A stretch of 64,000 bases of DNA from Spinacia oleracea (taxonomy: Eukaryota; Streptophyta; Magnoliopsida; Caryophyllales; Amaranthaceae), in the NCBI RefSeq assembly GCF_020520425.1, contig NC_079491.1:46118027-46182026 (forward strand), given 5' to 3'. This document shows, one piece after another, positions 10,704-23,625 of this stretch; within the stretch, counting starts at the first letter, position 1; each line of letters starts with the position of its first letter. The position numbers and the translations under genes were made by a program. The notes beneath the pieces were generated by a model. The model searched no databases, was not told the DNA's origin, and saw only the letters and a program-made list of their open reading frames with translations.

Positions 10704-10860
10704 GGTGAGGAGTGTGGATCTGGGAAGAATGCTCCTGATTTATTGCTCTGCGACGGTTGCGATCGAGGCTACCATTTATATTGTCTTAAGCCTATTCTGG
10801 CTGCTGTTCCTAAAGGCTCCTGGTTTTGTCCGCCTTGCTCCGGTGGCAAGAAGCCCAACA
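10704..10860 (+). pseudogene. Captured PHD-finger exon, CACTA copy 2
   Basis: Identical to the fragment at 4104-4260, including the missing first cysteine and the GTATGT donor. It exists here because the whole transposon is present twice. Confidence 0.78.
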
Positions 10861-11630
10861 GTATGTTTCTGGGTTCTCTTTATTTTCATTTAATTTTATC
10901 TGAAATTTTGTGGGTCTTGTTTTCTCGTGCTTATACGCCATTTTACATTAATTTCAGCTAGAAATTTGTGGGTATTTTGATTGCTGAAGTTGGTCGGATT
11001 TAGATGTTATAATCAATTGTTCTGATTTTGGGTTTTGATCTATTTTAGGATTAATTGGGTTAGCAGTCTGTTAGTAGTTGATTTGATTTTCTGGGTTTTG
11101 TTAATTTGGTGAAATAGCTTAATATTGGATTGAATTGAAATTAGGGTTTGTTCCAGACAATCCCGATTTTAAAGATCGGATTAAATTGGGAAAGTACATT
11201 TGGGGAAAATGGGTGAAATGGTTTATTGCTTCAAATTGGAGAGAGAATCTAGTGGTGCATTGCTGGAACAAATGGTGAGATATGACACATTGCAATTTGC
11301 AAATAAAAAAATTGAGTGCTTTGCATGTTGATTTGGTTGAATTGTTGGAAATTGATCATTGCTTAGGTGGTCCAATTCTTGTAAAAATCCGTTGTTGGAC
11401 TTGATTAATTGTCTTTAATTGTTCAAAATTATGGTTTCGAACTTTTGATTATTGAGTTTTCTAATGATTTTCATCCTTCTGGCTTTTGCACATTTAAGGT
11501 ATCCTTTTTATAGATTATATTTACTCACCATTTTTGCTCTGGTTGCAATAAAGGAAGGGAAAGGTAATTGATTAAGGGGACTGCGGTTTGTTATAACAGC
11601 TACTGTGCTTGACTTTTTGTGTTATTTCAG

Positions 11631-11783
11631 CAAATCAATCAAATGATTGCGGATGTTGACAAGGATGGAAGTGGTGCCATTGATTTCGATGAATTTTGTC
11701 ACATGATGACTGCTAAAATCGGAGAAAGAGACACTAAGGAAGAATTAATGAAAGCATTTCGTATAATCGACCAAGATAATAAT
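11631..11783 (+). pseudogene. Captured centrin EF-hand exon, CACTA copy 2
   Basis: Second copy of the 51-codon centrin exon with the same splice borders and the complete calcium-binding loop. Confidence 0.82.
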
Positions 11784-12045
11784 GTAAACCTCTGTTTATT
11801 CTTGTTTTAGTGTCTTATTTCAGTCATCAGTGATTTGTTTTGTCTATTTGACCAATCTAGATTTTCCAGGTTTACGTACTAATCTTCTTTTGTGATATAA
11901 AAGTACAATCTCTGCATCTGTTTCCAGATTCTTTACTTGTAGATTTCCAATATGTAGTTCAAAATCCCCATATATATATATTGCAGGCCATTTTGGTAAT
12001 TCCAGCTGTTATCTTACCTAAATATTGTATTGTTATCTGCTACAG

Positions 12046-12272
12046 GAACACTAATGTCCCTGTCTTCCCTGAAGAAGTATGTGTCACCTAGTTGGGGGCA
12101 GCCATTTGTAGGAGCTAGCATTTTGGCAGTTTCAGGGAATGGAGCTAGCATTTGGAGAGAGGCTGAACTTGAATCTTGGGACGACAAACTCAATAAAGGC
12201 CTGGTTGTATTTCGTGACGATGGAAGCTCAGAGACGGTGGGGGCAGAAGCAATGTCATTATCATTCGAGTGA
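12046..12272 (+). pseudogene. Captured exon of unknown gene, CACTA copy 2
   Basis: Second copy of the fragment containing WREAELESWD and FRDDGSSETVG, with the same acceptor and terminal TGA. Confidence 0.55.
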
Positions 12273-12385
12273 CAGATCGAAGTAGACTGATCATAAGGTT
12301 AGAAGTTGTTCACTCTTCTCTTTTCATGCTATTTGACATCTTGTAGCTTCATTTTTGTAACATCTTTAAAGATTTATTATTATAG

Positions 12386-12445
12386 ACTCTACGAAGGCTT
12401 GCTCAGAACCGTGAGGCAGCAAGGAAAAGCCGGTTGAGGAAAAAA
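12386..12445 (+). pseudogene. Captured bZIP basic-region exon, CACTA copy 2
   Basis: Second copy of the 20-codon TGA-type basic region with identical splice borders. Confidence 0.82.
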
Positions 12446-12725
12446 GTAAGACATCTAATTTTGTTTCTTGCATGTACTTTGGTGTTGGTTAATTATTTAA
12501 TTTGTTTTCTCATTTAATTAATTAATGGAATTAGCTGAAGAAGGATTCCATGTGGGGAAAAAATAAGTCATAAAGCTAATATGAAAATCGGCTAAGTTTC
12601 TACTTGTTTTTATTTTTTGGTCTTTAACATGCTCTTGTATTATCTTTCTTTTTCTTTCCCTCCCTTTTTCTTTTTTGGAAATAGGCATAGGTTGTTCTTG
12701 GATTTGGGTGGAAATAGGCATATGA

Positions 12726-15700
12726 TTAGTTGTAACTTTCCAAGACTCAATCCAATCTATTTATGTACATTTGAGACTTGTTTGGCTATATAGGTCATAT
12801 TTAGGCTAAAATGACATTTTCGCTCCCAACTTTGAACTAATGAACCTAAGAACTCATTTCAAACTTACTATATGATTTATATGATTAGCTTTAACTTTCC
12901 AAGACTCAATCCAATCTATTTATGCACATTTGAGACTTGTGTGGCCATTATAGGTCATAATTAGGCTAAAATGACATTTTTCGCTCCCAACTTTGAACTA
13001 ACGAACCTAATGACTCATTTTATTCTTATTACATGATTAATATGCATAGTATTAACTTTATAAAACTCATTCTAATCTATGTATGCACATTTGAGACTTT
13101 GGTCGTTATAGGTCATAGTTAGGCTAAAATAAGTCATTTTCGCTCCCAATTCATAACTAGATAACCTAAGGATTCATTTCAAACTTATTACATGATTAAT
13201 ATGATTAGTTTTAAATTTCCAACACTCGTTCCAATCTATCTCTGCACATTCGAGACTTCTTTTGCCGTTATAGGTCATATATAGGCTAAAATGTCACTTT
13301 CGTTCCCAACTTTGAACTAACGAACCTAAAAACTCATGTCAAACTTAAATACATGATTCATATGATTAGTTTCAACTTTCCAAGACTTAATCCAATCTAT
13401 TTGGTTTAGCATATTTTGGAATTAGTATGTGTTTAAAATTATCCAACCCCAGGCTAAAATGACATTTTCGCTCCCAACTTTGAACTTAAGAACCTAATAG
13501 CTCATTTTAAACTTATTATATGATAAATATGCTTAGTTTTAAGTTTCTTAGACTTATTATAATCTATTTATGCACATTTAATGCTTGTTTTATCGTTGTA
13601 GGTCATATTTAGGATAAAATAAGGTATTTTCGCTCCCAACTTTAAAATAAAGAACCTAAGGACTTATTTTAAACTTATTAGATGTTTAATATGCTTAGTT
13701 TTAAGTTTCTAAGACTTATTCTAACTACTTATACACATGTAAGGCTTGTTTGGTCGTTATAGGACATATTTAGGCTAAAATGACATTTTCGCTCCCAACT
13801 ATGAACCAAAGAACGTAAGGACTCATTTTAAACTTACTAAATGTTTTATATGCTTATTTTTAACTTTCTAGGACTCATTCCAATCCATTTATGCACATTT
13901 AAGGCTCATTGTGTCGTTATAGATCATATTTAGGCTAAAATGACATTTTCGCTCCCAACTTTGAACTTAAGAACCTAATGACTCATTTTAAACTTATTAT
14001 ATGATAAATATGCTTAGTTTTAAGTTTCTAAGACTTATTTTAATCTATTTATGCACATTTAATGTTTGTTTTATCGTTATAGGTCATATTTAGGCTAAAA
14101 TGAGGCATTTTCGCTCCCAACTTTAAAATAAAGAACCTAAGCACTCATTTTAAACTTAATACATGTTTAATATGCATAATTTTAACTTTATAAGACTCGT
14201 TCCAATCTATTTATGCACCTTTAAGGCTCATTAGGTCGTTGTAGGTCATATTTAGGCTAAAGTGCCATTTTCGCTCCCAACTTTGAACTTAAGAACCTAA
14301 TGACTCATTTTAAACTTATTATATGATTAATATGCTTAGTTTTAAGTTTCTAAGACTTATTCTAATCTATTTATGCACATTTAATGCTTGTTTGATCGTT
14401 ATAGGTCATATTTAGGCTAAAATGAGGCATTTTCGCTCCTAACTTTAAAATAAAGAACCTAAGCACTCATTTTAAACTTAATACATGTTTAATATGCATA
14501 ATTTTAACTTTATAAGACTCGTTCCAATCTATTTATGCACCTTTAAGGCTCATTAGGTCGTTGTAGGTCATATTTAGGCTAAAATGACATTTTCGCTCCC
14601 AACTATGAACTAAAGAACCTAAGGACTCATTTTAAACCTACTAAATGTTTTATATCCTAGTTTTAACTTTCTAGGACTCATTCCAATCCATTTATGCCCA
14701 TTTAAGGCTCATTGTGTCGTTTTAGGTCATATTTAGGTTAAAATGACATTTTCGCTCCCAACTTTGAACTTAAGAACCTAAGGACTCATTTTTAAATTAT
14801 TATATGATTAATAAGCTTAGTTTTGAGTTTCTAGGACTTATTCTAATCTACTTATACCCATTTAATGCTTGTTTGATCGTTATAGGTCATATCTAGGCTA
14901 AAATAAGGCATTTTCGCTCCCAACTTTAAAATAAAGAACCTAAGCACTCATTTTAAACTTAATACATGTTTAATATGCATAATTTTAACTTTATAAGACT
15001 CGTTCCAATCTATTTATGCACCTTTAAGGCTCATTAGGTCGTTGTAGGTCATATTTAGGCTAAAATGACATTTTCGCTCCCAACTATGAACTAAAGAACC
15101 TAAGTACTCATTTAAAACCTACTAAATGTTTTATATTCTAGTTTTAACTTTCTAAGACTCATTCCAATCCATTTATGCCCATTTAAGGCTCATTGTGTCG
15201 TTTTAGGTCATATTTAGGTTAAAATGACATTTTCGCTCCCAACTTTGAACTTAAGAACCTAAGGACTCATTTTTAAATTATTATATGATTAATAAGCTTA
15301 GTTTTGAGTTTCTAGGACTTATTCTAATCTACTTATACCCATTTAATGTTTGTTTGATCGTTATAGGTCATATCTAGGCTAAAATAAGGCATTTTCGCTC
15401 CCAACTTTAAAATAAAGAACCTAAGCACTCATTTTAAACTTAATACATGTTTAATATGCATAATTTTAACTTTATAAGACTCGTTCCAATCTATTTATGC
15501 ACCTTTAAGGCTCATTAGGTCGTTGTAGGTCATATTTAGGCTAAAATGACATTTTCGCTCCCAACTATGAACTAAAGAACCTAAGGACTCATTTAAAACC
15601 TACTAAATGTTTTATATTCTAGTTTTAACTTTCTAGGACTCATTCCAATCCATTTATGCCCATTTAAGGCTCATTGTGTCGTTTTAGGTCATATTTAGGC

Positions 15701-16090
15701 TAAAATGACATTTTCGCTCCCAACTTTGAACTTAAGAACCTAAGGACTCATTTTTAAATTATTATATGATTAATAAGCTTAGTTTTGAGTTTCTAGGACT
15801 TATTCTAATCTACTTATACCCATTTAATGCTTGTTTGATCGTTATAGGTCATATCTAGGCTAAAATAAGGCATTTTCGCTCCCAACTTTAAAATAAAGAA
15901 CCTAAGGACTCATTTAAAACTTATTACATGTTTAATATGCATAATTTTAACGATCTAAGACTCGTTCCAATCTATTTATGCACCTATAGGCTCATTGGGT
16001 CATTATAGGTCATATTTAGGCTAAAATGACATTTTCGCTCCTAACTTTGAACTAAAGAACCTAAGGACTCATTTTAGACTATTAGGACAT
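12726..16090. repeat. 161-bp tandem array, CACTA copy 2
   Basis: Same array at +6600, with the same unit order and the same higher-order pattern. Confidence 0.9.
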
Positions 16091-16878
16091 TGTCATTAGT
16101 TTCTTGAATGTTAAAATGTGATATTTAATTTGTATTTAATCTAATGTTTAATTTAAATTTCTGTTTTTGTAAAGGTCTACACTCCGAGGATTGCGCCTTA
16201 TGCGAGGAATTTGATGTGGTTCGTGAGCAATGGGCCAAGTTTTTTACCAGCAAGTATTTATTATTGGCTTTAGCGCGCTTGATCGAGTTGGTTTAGTTGT
16301 TATAGAATAAATTTTATATTAAAATGTATGTTTATGTTGAAATTGGAACATATATTTAAATGTAATATGTGCACTTAATTTGGTTTTGGGATATATAGTA
16401 TACAAAACTCCAGTTGTTGTTTTTATATTTGTTATACAGGTTGCGTTATTCTATTATTGTTTTGACAGGTTTCTATATTTGGTGCAAGACACTCTAGGTA
16501 TCCCTAAACAAAATTAGAATTTTCCCGCCAAAAGTGCTTTGTTGCAGCGTACATATATATTGTACGCTGCAACAAGGGAAAAAAATTTCGCAAAAATTTA
16601 GACTTGTTGCAGCGTACAAATAAATGTACGCTGCAAAAAGTTGAGTCTTTTGCAGCGTACATATATATGTACGCTGCAACAAGTCCAAATTTTTGCCAAT
16701 TTTTTGGCACTTGTTGCAGCGTACATCTAAAAGCCCGCTGCAACAAATCACTTTTTGCAGCGAACTTGTACGCTGCAACAAGTTCAGACTTGTTGCAGGC
16801 CCCCCAGTTGCAGCATACGATGTACGCTGCAACAGGGGTCTAAAAGCCCGCTGCAATAAGGGTTTTTTCTACTAGTGG

Positions 16879-17208
16879 TATCATCGTTTCCGGAGTATTC
16901 ATTTCTTGCCTGTGACGATCTTAGCTCCCACTGAAACCAAGATCCGTCGGTTCCGAATATTCATAGATGGAGTATTTAATGCCATTAAATACTTGATCCG
17001 TTTACGTACTATTTGTGTGACCCTACGGGTTCAGTCAAGAGTAAGCTGTGGATTAATATCATTAATTCCACTTGAACTGAAGCGGCCTCTAGCTAGGCAT
17101 TCAGCTCACTTGATCTCACTGAATTATTAACTTGTTAATTAATACTGAACCGCATTTATTAGACTTAACATAGAATGCATACTTGGACCAAGGGCATTAT
17201 TTCCTTCA
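16879..17208 (-). repeat. LTR of Copia A3, outer part (U3 start)
   Basis: Resumes at TATCATCG after the second CACTA and follows the first ~330 bp of the Copia A LTR in reverse. It ends at 17208, the complement of the LTR's TGAAGG start. Together with 2596-3679 this makes one LTR of about 1.41 kb. Confidence 0.9.
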
Positions 17209-19546
17209 TAAGTCTGCATCCTTTGACAAATTCAAGGAATTTTAGAGTGAAGTAGAGAATCAGTTAGGCAAGAATATTAAGGCACTGCGGTCTGATAGAG
17301 GCGGTGAATATCTGAGCTATGAATTTGATGACCATCTGAAAGAATGTGGAATCTTGTCAGAATTGACTCCTTCCGGAACACCTCAATGGAACGGTGTGTC
17401 AGAACGGAGGAACAGGACCATGCTAGACATGGTTCGATCAATGATGGGTTAGGCCGAACTTCCAATTGAATTTTGGGGAAATACACTAAACAGAGCTGCA
17501 CTCACACTAAATAGAGCTCCGAAAGCTGTCGAAAAGACTTCATATGAGTTATGGTTTGGAAAGCCTCCAAATGTGTCTTTTCTTAAGATTTGGAGTTGTG
17601 AAGTATACGTCAAACGATTAATTTCAGACAAACTTCAACCAAAATCTCACAAATGTATCTTTGTGGGCTACCCAAAGGAAACAAAGGGGTATTACTTCTA
17701 CAATACATCTGAGAACAAGGTGTTTGTTGCTCGAGATGGTATCTTTTTGGAAAGAGACCACATTTCCAAAATGACAAGTGGGAGAAAAGTAGACCTCGAA
17801 GAAATTCAAGTCGAACAACAAATTCTAGAGAATGCCCAAGATGACATTCAGGTTGAAACTCAGAGATCTTTAGAAGTATCTGGTGAGAATCAAGAACCAA
17901 CTAGAAATGTAACCCCGCGTAGATCGCAAAGATATAGGTCTCAACCGGAAAGGTACTTAGGTATTTTAAAGAACGAGAGCAATGAAGTTCTATTGATTGA
18001 AAGCGATGAACCTGCGACTTACAAACAAGCTATGACGAGCCCTAGCTCCAAGCAATGGCAAGAAGCCATGCAATCTGAATTAAACTCCATGTCTAAAAAC
18101 CAAGTTTGGGATTTGGCCAATTTGCCAGATGGCTACCAAGCCATAGGAAGCAAATGGATTTTCAAACTAAAAAACGGACAAGGATGGGACACTAGAAGTT
18201 TTCAAAGCTAGATTGGTTGCAAAAGGTTACGGGCAAGTCCACGGTGTGGATTACAATAAAACCTTTTCACCAGTTGCAATGCTAATGTCTATTCGGATAA
18301 TGTTAGCAATCCCTGCATATTATGATTACGAAATATGGAAGATGGATGTCAAAACTGCTTTCTTAAATGGAGTTTTAACAGAAAATGTGTTTATGACAAA
18401 ATCTGAGGGTTTTGAGGATCCAAAGAATGCTAAAAAGGTATGCAAGCTCAATAAATCCATTTACGGATTAAAGCAAGCATCAAGGAGCTGGAATATACGT
18501 TTTGTTGAAGCAGTCAGTGACTTTGGATTCGCCAAGAACGCAGACGAATCTTGTGTATATAAGAAGGTCAGTGGGAGCAAAATTTCTTTTCTAGTATTAT
18601 ATGTCGACAACTTATTACTTATCGGAAATGACATTCCTATGTTGAACTCTGTCAAGATTTGGCTTGGAAAATGTTTTTTGACGAAGGATCTAGGAGAAGC
18701 ACAGTACATACTAAGCATCAAGATCTACAGAGATAGATCTAAAAGGATGATTGGACTTAGTCAAAGCACTTATATCAATAAGGCGTTGGAAGGTTCAAGA
18801 TGGCAGACTCCAAGATAGGATACCTACCCATGTCTCATGGAATGAATCTAAGCAAGACTCAGTGCCCAAAAACACTGGATGAGCGTAGACGAATGAGTGG
18901 GATTCCATATGCATCATTGATTGGTTCAATAATGTATGTTATGATATGTATACACCCAGATGTTGCGTACGCACTCAGTGCTACGAGCAGATACCATTCA
19001 GACCCATGAACAACACATTGGACTGCTGCCAAGAATATTCTGAAGTACCTGAAAAGGCACAAAGATGATTTCCTGGTCTATGGTGGAGATGATGAATTAA
19101 TTGTTAAAGGCGAGTTTCTAAATCGACAAAGATGATTTCTGATCACATTCTAGGTTTGTCTTCTGCCTCAACAGAGCACCATTACAAATTCTACAACTGA
19201 AGCGGAGCACATTGATGCACATGAAGCAGCAAAGGAAGCTATTTGTCTAAGGAAGTTCATAGGTGAACTTGGTGTAGTCCCCTCCATTAAAGGACTAATA
19301 GCTCTATATTATGACAATAACGGAGCTATTGCGCATGCAAAGGAGCCTAGACACCACCAGAGAGTCAATCATATACTTCATAGATTTCACCTTCTACGAG
19401 AGTTCGTTGAAAGAAAAGAAGTCGAGATAAGCAAGATTGGAACTAACGACTATATTTCAGATCCATTAACTAAACCTCTGCCGCAAGCGAAGCACAACTC
19501 GCACACTGCAACTATGGGAATCAAGCATGTTGGAGAATGGCTATGA
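17209..19546 (+). pseudogene. Decayed Copia pol (integrase C-terminal part, RT, RNase H) of A2
   Basis: Aligns codon by codon with Copia A 35521-37903. Damage includes stops in the integrase (TTTTAGAGT near 17241; GGTTAGGCC near 17450), a one-base loss in RT near 18172 that shifts frame, and deletions in RNase H near 19010, 19110 and 19165. The RT catalytic motif reads YVDN (18600-18611) instead of YVDD. Several stops are C-to-T or G-to-A type changes. It cannot make a working polyprotein. The terminal TGA matches that of Copia A. Confidence 0.9.
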
Positions 19547-20405
19547 TGTCCTTAATTAATGTTTTAAAGTTTTAGAGTTTAATACTTTGTAAAACATTTT
19601 GGTTAACCATTCATATAAATGCATATAATTTATTTTTCCATTTAATTTTGTGGTTTATTAAATAATGAGTCCCTTCAATTGGACGATGTATTTAAGATAG
19701 ACTGTCAGGACCAGTCCTGTGACTAAGAAATGTCTATCATGTGAACTTGAATGTCAAAAGTTAAAAATGGTCCCTGGTCGGAAGTTTTCTATAAAGGTGG
19801 ACGCATAGAAAACGCTAGACGACTAGAATGCAAGATGACTAGTAGTTCTGTTTCTTCAACTATGTGGACCTGGCAATGTCGCAATCATTTGCATAGATAC
19901 TTACTTGAGAAGACTAGTATCAGACAGACCTATGAAACCTTACTGTAAGAGATGATAATCTGTCATAATTAAATTTCATTGCATTATTAGACATTAATCC
20001 TCAATATTTGAGTGATTTGAGAATACTTGTTCGAGAACTGGTTACTTTGACATTGTCAAGCGTCACCCCTTTTAAGGAGACTATAACGGCAACGCTCAGG
20101 TAATCACCTATCAAACGAAGTCTAACCTCAAGATCACAAGATTTGGATTGTCCTCCCATAAATCGGCATGAGATGCTGAAAGTTGTACAAGGCCACTCGG
20201 AGAGCTAGAAACTGAAAAATGCATGGCCGTGCTCAGATGAATCATAGGCTATAATTATCTGTTTATTTGATCGGTTGAACTCTGAAACCGAGAAATACCT
20301 CTGGACATAATAAGGATGACTACTCTTACCTTATGTTCATGAGCAAGCATCAAGCGACAAAGGAATTAGGCAATGCACACTTGCCCTTAAGGACAAATGG
20401 GAGAC
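19547..20405 (+). other. 3' untranslated region and polypurine tract of Copia A2
   Basis: Non-coding stretch homologous to Copia A 37904-38767. It ends in the purine tract GGACAAATGGGAGAC (20391-20405) that primes plus-strand synthesis. A small frame at 19751-19948 has no recognisable content. Confidence 0.8.
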
Positions 20406-21876
20406 TGAAGGAAATAATGCCCTTAGTCCAAGTATGCATTCAATGCTAAATCTAATAAATGCGGTTTAGTATTAATTAAACAAGTTAATAAATTTAGTGA
20501 GATCAAGTGAGCTGAATGCCTAGCTAGAGGCCGCTTCAGTTCAAGTGGAATTAAGAATATTAATCCACGGCTTACTCTTGACTGAACCGTAGGGTCACAC
20601 AAATAGTACGTGAACGGATCAAGTATTTGAGTGAATATATTATTCATTAAATACTCTATTTATGAACATTCGGAAACGAGGATCTCGGTTCCAGTGGGAG
20701 CTTCAATCGTCAAAAGGGAAAATATAGAGTGCTCCGGAAATGATGATATTGCCGGAAGCGGAAATATGGATCATGACGGAAATATAAATATTATCCAAGT
20801 CGTAGATGTTTCCAGAAACGGAAACATGGCTCGTATCGGAAAATATTATTGGAAATAGAAATATTGTCGGAATCGGAAATATTGCCGGAAACGGAAATAT
20901 TGCCGGAATCGAAATATTGAAGGAATCGGAAATAAATTTCGGAAACAGAAATATTAAATATTTGTTCGAATAGGAAATAAATTCCGGAATCGGAAATATT
21001 AAATATTTGTTCGAATCGAAAATGAATTCCGGAATCAGAAAACAATTCGGAAGCGCGACGTGCGAACGCTCGACGAACGAGCTTGAAAGGCGCAAGGCCT
21101 AGCGCAAGCGCCAGGCCCAGTTCCAAGAAAGCCCGCATGCGGAGCAGCGAGCATGGGCCGAGCAAGGGCATCAGCGCCCAACGAGTGGGCCGCGTGCTGT
21201 TTGCTCCCACGCCCAGCGCGCATGGGCCGAGCAAAGTAGCAGGCCCACTCGTGGGATGCGGGCTGCGTGCTACACGACCAAAGCAACGTGGGCTCAAGGC
21301 CACACGTGCAAAGCCTTGGCCGGATAGGATTTCTTGCTTGTCAAGTAATCGTGTTTTCCTAATTCTACTAAAATTAGATGTTTTAGTTATATCTGAAATA
21401 CTTAGTATTTGATTAAACCTAAAATTCTAATGTTGTTAATTAACTAGAATCCTAATGGATTTAGTTAATCGATTTCTAGTAGGATTCAAACTCCTCTATT
21501 TCAACCCTATAAATATGCCGTTCATGATCACAATTTATAATCAATTCAATATACTGTTCTAACTTATTAAGTTCAAGAGAGAATTTAATACTTGCCTAAC
21601 ATTATTGTGAGTTTCCCGAGTGCACATAAAACCTTAGAGAATATTCTAGTTAGTTGAATCTAAGGCGGATAGGAACGTGTTGTGGACTATCCACGGAGGG
21701 GGGACATTTGGAGTCTTAAACTTGTTCTTGTTCGGTTCGGGAGCAGATAGGGAAGGCACGCATCACATGTATGTATTCAAAATTATGCTAATTGACTATG
21801 TGACAATTAATTTGGATTCCTGGCTTTATGGTTTTTCCGCATGAAATATATTGTTTATATTTGTCATAACCAAACA
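20406..21876 (+). repeat. 3' LTR of Copia A2
   Basis: TGAAGGAAAT ... AACCAAACA, about 1471 bp, TATA box TATAAATA at 21509-21516. It is a clear relative of the Copia A LTR but diverged, with a different GC-rich block (21040-21310) and its own run of GGAAAT-type repeats (20726-21050). Confidence 0.88.
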
Positions 21877-22740
21877 CATGTGTCCTCTTGACTGAAAAAT
21901 TAGAAGTTCACATATTGGATAGTGATGAACCTATGTCCTATAAAAAAGCTTTGACGAGCCCAAGCTCCGCAAAATGGTTAGAAGCCATGAAATCTGAAAT
22001 AGACTCCATGTCTAAAAATCAAGTATGGGATTTGGTCGATTTGTCGGATGGGTTTACACCTATCAGAAGGAATTGGGTTTTCAAATTGAAGAAAGATAAA
22101 GATGGAATTGTATATATATACAAAGCTAGATTGGTAACCTTTGACAAGTAAATGGCGTTGACTAGGATGAAACCTTTTCTCCAGTTGCAATGATTAAGTA
22201 TATTTGGATAATATTTGCAATTGCCGAATTTCATGACTATGAAATATGGCAAATGGATGTCAAAACTTCCTTCTTGAATGGTGTTCTTGAAGATACTATG
22301 TTTATGACATAGCCAGAGGTTTTTGTTGATCCAAAGAATCAAGGAAATGTATGCAAGCTTAAGAAATCCATTTATGTATTGAAGCAAGCATCTAGGAGTT
22401 GGAACATACGATTTGATCAAGCAATCAGTGATTTTGGATTCATCTAGATTCTTGACTAGTCTTGTGTATGCAAGAAAGTCAGTGGGAGTAAAATTGCATT
22501 CTTATTCTTGTATGTTGATGAAATACTACATATTGGAAACAACATTCCTATTCTGGTGTCTATAAAGAATTGGCTTGGAAAGTGTTTCTCAATGAAGGAC
22601 TTAGGAGAGGCATAGTACATATAGGGCATCAAGATCTATTTGGATATATCTAAGAGGATTATTCGACTAAGCTAAAGAACTTACATTGACAAAATGCTAT
22701 CTCGATTCAATATGATGGAAGCCAAGAGAGACCATCAACC
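21877..22740 (+). pseudogene. Decayed Copia C RT fragment, left part
   Basis: The frame SDEPMSYKKALTSPSSAKW ... NQVWDLVDLSDG ... WVFKLKKDKDG is Copia RT. Downstream it is broken by frameshifts and stops but still shows the equivalents of MDVKTAFLNGV, KKSIYGLKQASRSWN and YVDD (here YVDE, 22511-22522). It ends at 22740 at the insertion point of the solo LTR and continues at 44265. Left of 21877 is the inserted Copia A2. Confidence 0.85.
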
Positions 22741-23625
22741 TGTAGACGCCTACATTTGTCCCTAGGCCCGAAGCGGTGTGTTCAATGATGAAACCAAACA
22801 GTAATTATCTTAGCTTTCCTAAGTATGAAACAAATGACCTATGACCGACTGACACAATCCCGTAACACATATTTCCATTTTAGTAACTCTTATTTATAGA
22901 AACTGCCATGCTTAACCGCTGCCCAGAATAGCAATTGTATAAGATAGATTTAAAAGTGATTGCGTCCCACTACAATTAATCTTTGAGAAAAGGATAAGAA
23001 TTTCACTCCAATTAGTATCCTAAAAGAGTTAAAACCGTGAATTTGATAAGAATACAGAATTAAACCGGGAAATCTGGAATCCCGCGGAAAAAAATCACCA
23101 GCGCTAGAATATTCAAGCGCATGGCAGGCAGGCGCCGCAATATTCCAGCGCTGAAACAGCAACGCCATAAAATTATGGCGCAAGTGTTTGATTATCAACC
23201 AATCACGGAACAATAGATGAGTTGTTAGTGACTCATCACTAATAAATATGGAGCCCGCAAGGCCAATGCTACAATATTCTAGCGCACATAAGGTATGCGT
23301 CAATTTATTCTGGCGCATCCATTTGATTTTCATAAAAACTTGAACTCTTCAAGTGTCTATCTTATTTCGACTTCTTAGACTATAAATACGACCCTCTAAA
23401 TCAAATCTTGAATTACCATTAATTACCATTCATTAACACCAATTTCCATCTAATACCTTATGCTTGAGTATTGATCGAAGCTGCACTATATCTCGTATTC
23501 GTTAACGATCGGCCACATTAACACACTGTTAACAAAACTCTGCCACATAATCTCTTAGCCCAGCCTCCTATGCCTAAACTCTTGAAGAATCCCATCCTAC
23601 AGTCAGTCGTTTACCGGGAAGTTCA
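22741..23625 (+). repeat. Solo LTR, left part (gypsy-like)
   Basis: Starts TGTAGACGCCTACATTTG and, with 43594-44264, ends GACGCCCCCACA: TG...CA termini, total about 1.56 kb. It interrupts the Copia C RT frame with CAACC (22736-22740) on the left and CTACC (44265-44269) on the right, a 5-bp duplication with one mismatch. A TATAAATA box is at 23381-23388. No primer site, purine tract or internal domain is attached, which fits LTR-LTR recombination leaving one LTR. Confidence 0.7.

Larger units (their letters stand above)
10280..16877. mobile_element. CACTA DNA transposon, copy 2, inserted at the end of copy 1
   Basis: Same length as copy 1, exactly 6600 bp downstream, and I found no difference by reading. 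It is flanked by GTA on both sides (10277-10279 and 16878-16880), a 3-bp duplication whose G is the last base of copy 1. After it the LTR of Copia A3 resumes at TATCATCG. All internal features listed for copy 1 recur at +6600. Confidence 0.9.
1..17208 (-). mobile_element. Copia element A3, 5' part (leader + 5' LTR), interrupted by two CACTA elements
   Basis: This is the reverse complement of the leader and 5' LTR of the full-length Copia A at 29583-33706. It starts about 240 bp upstream of where gag would begin, so gag-pol lies off the left edge. In element order the parts are: U3 end at 17208 (reads TGAAGGAAAT on the minus strand), LTR down to 2596, primer-binding site 2581-2594, then leader to base 1. 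The LTR is split by the CACTA pair at 3680-16877. At 17208/17209 the element abuts the integrase frame of Copia A2, so A3 inserted into A2. The other LTR and the target duplication cannot be seen. Confidence 0.9.
17209..21876 (+). mobile_element. Copia element A2, 3' half
   Basis: Starts in the integrase core (matching Copia A from 35521), continues through RT, RNase H and the 3' UTR, and ends with a complete 3' LTR (20406-21876). Its 5' half lies beyond Copia A3, which inserted in its integrase. It sits within the RT region of the older Copia C, whose sequence resumes at 21877. Confidence 0.88.

Noticed and set aside
3680..16877. Assembly duplication as the explanation for the 6.6-kb tandem copy
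   Set aside because: The GTA pair around copy 2 and the TAT pair around the whole block are explained base by base by two transpositions. A duplicated contig end would not generate them. Long reads are still needed to be certain.
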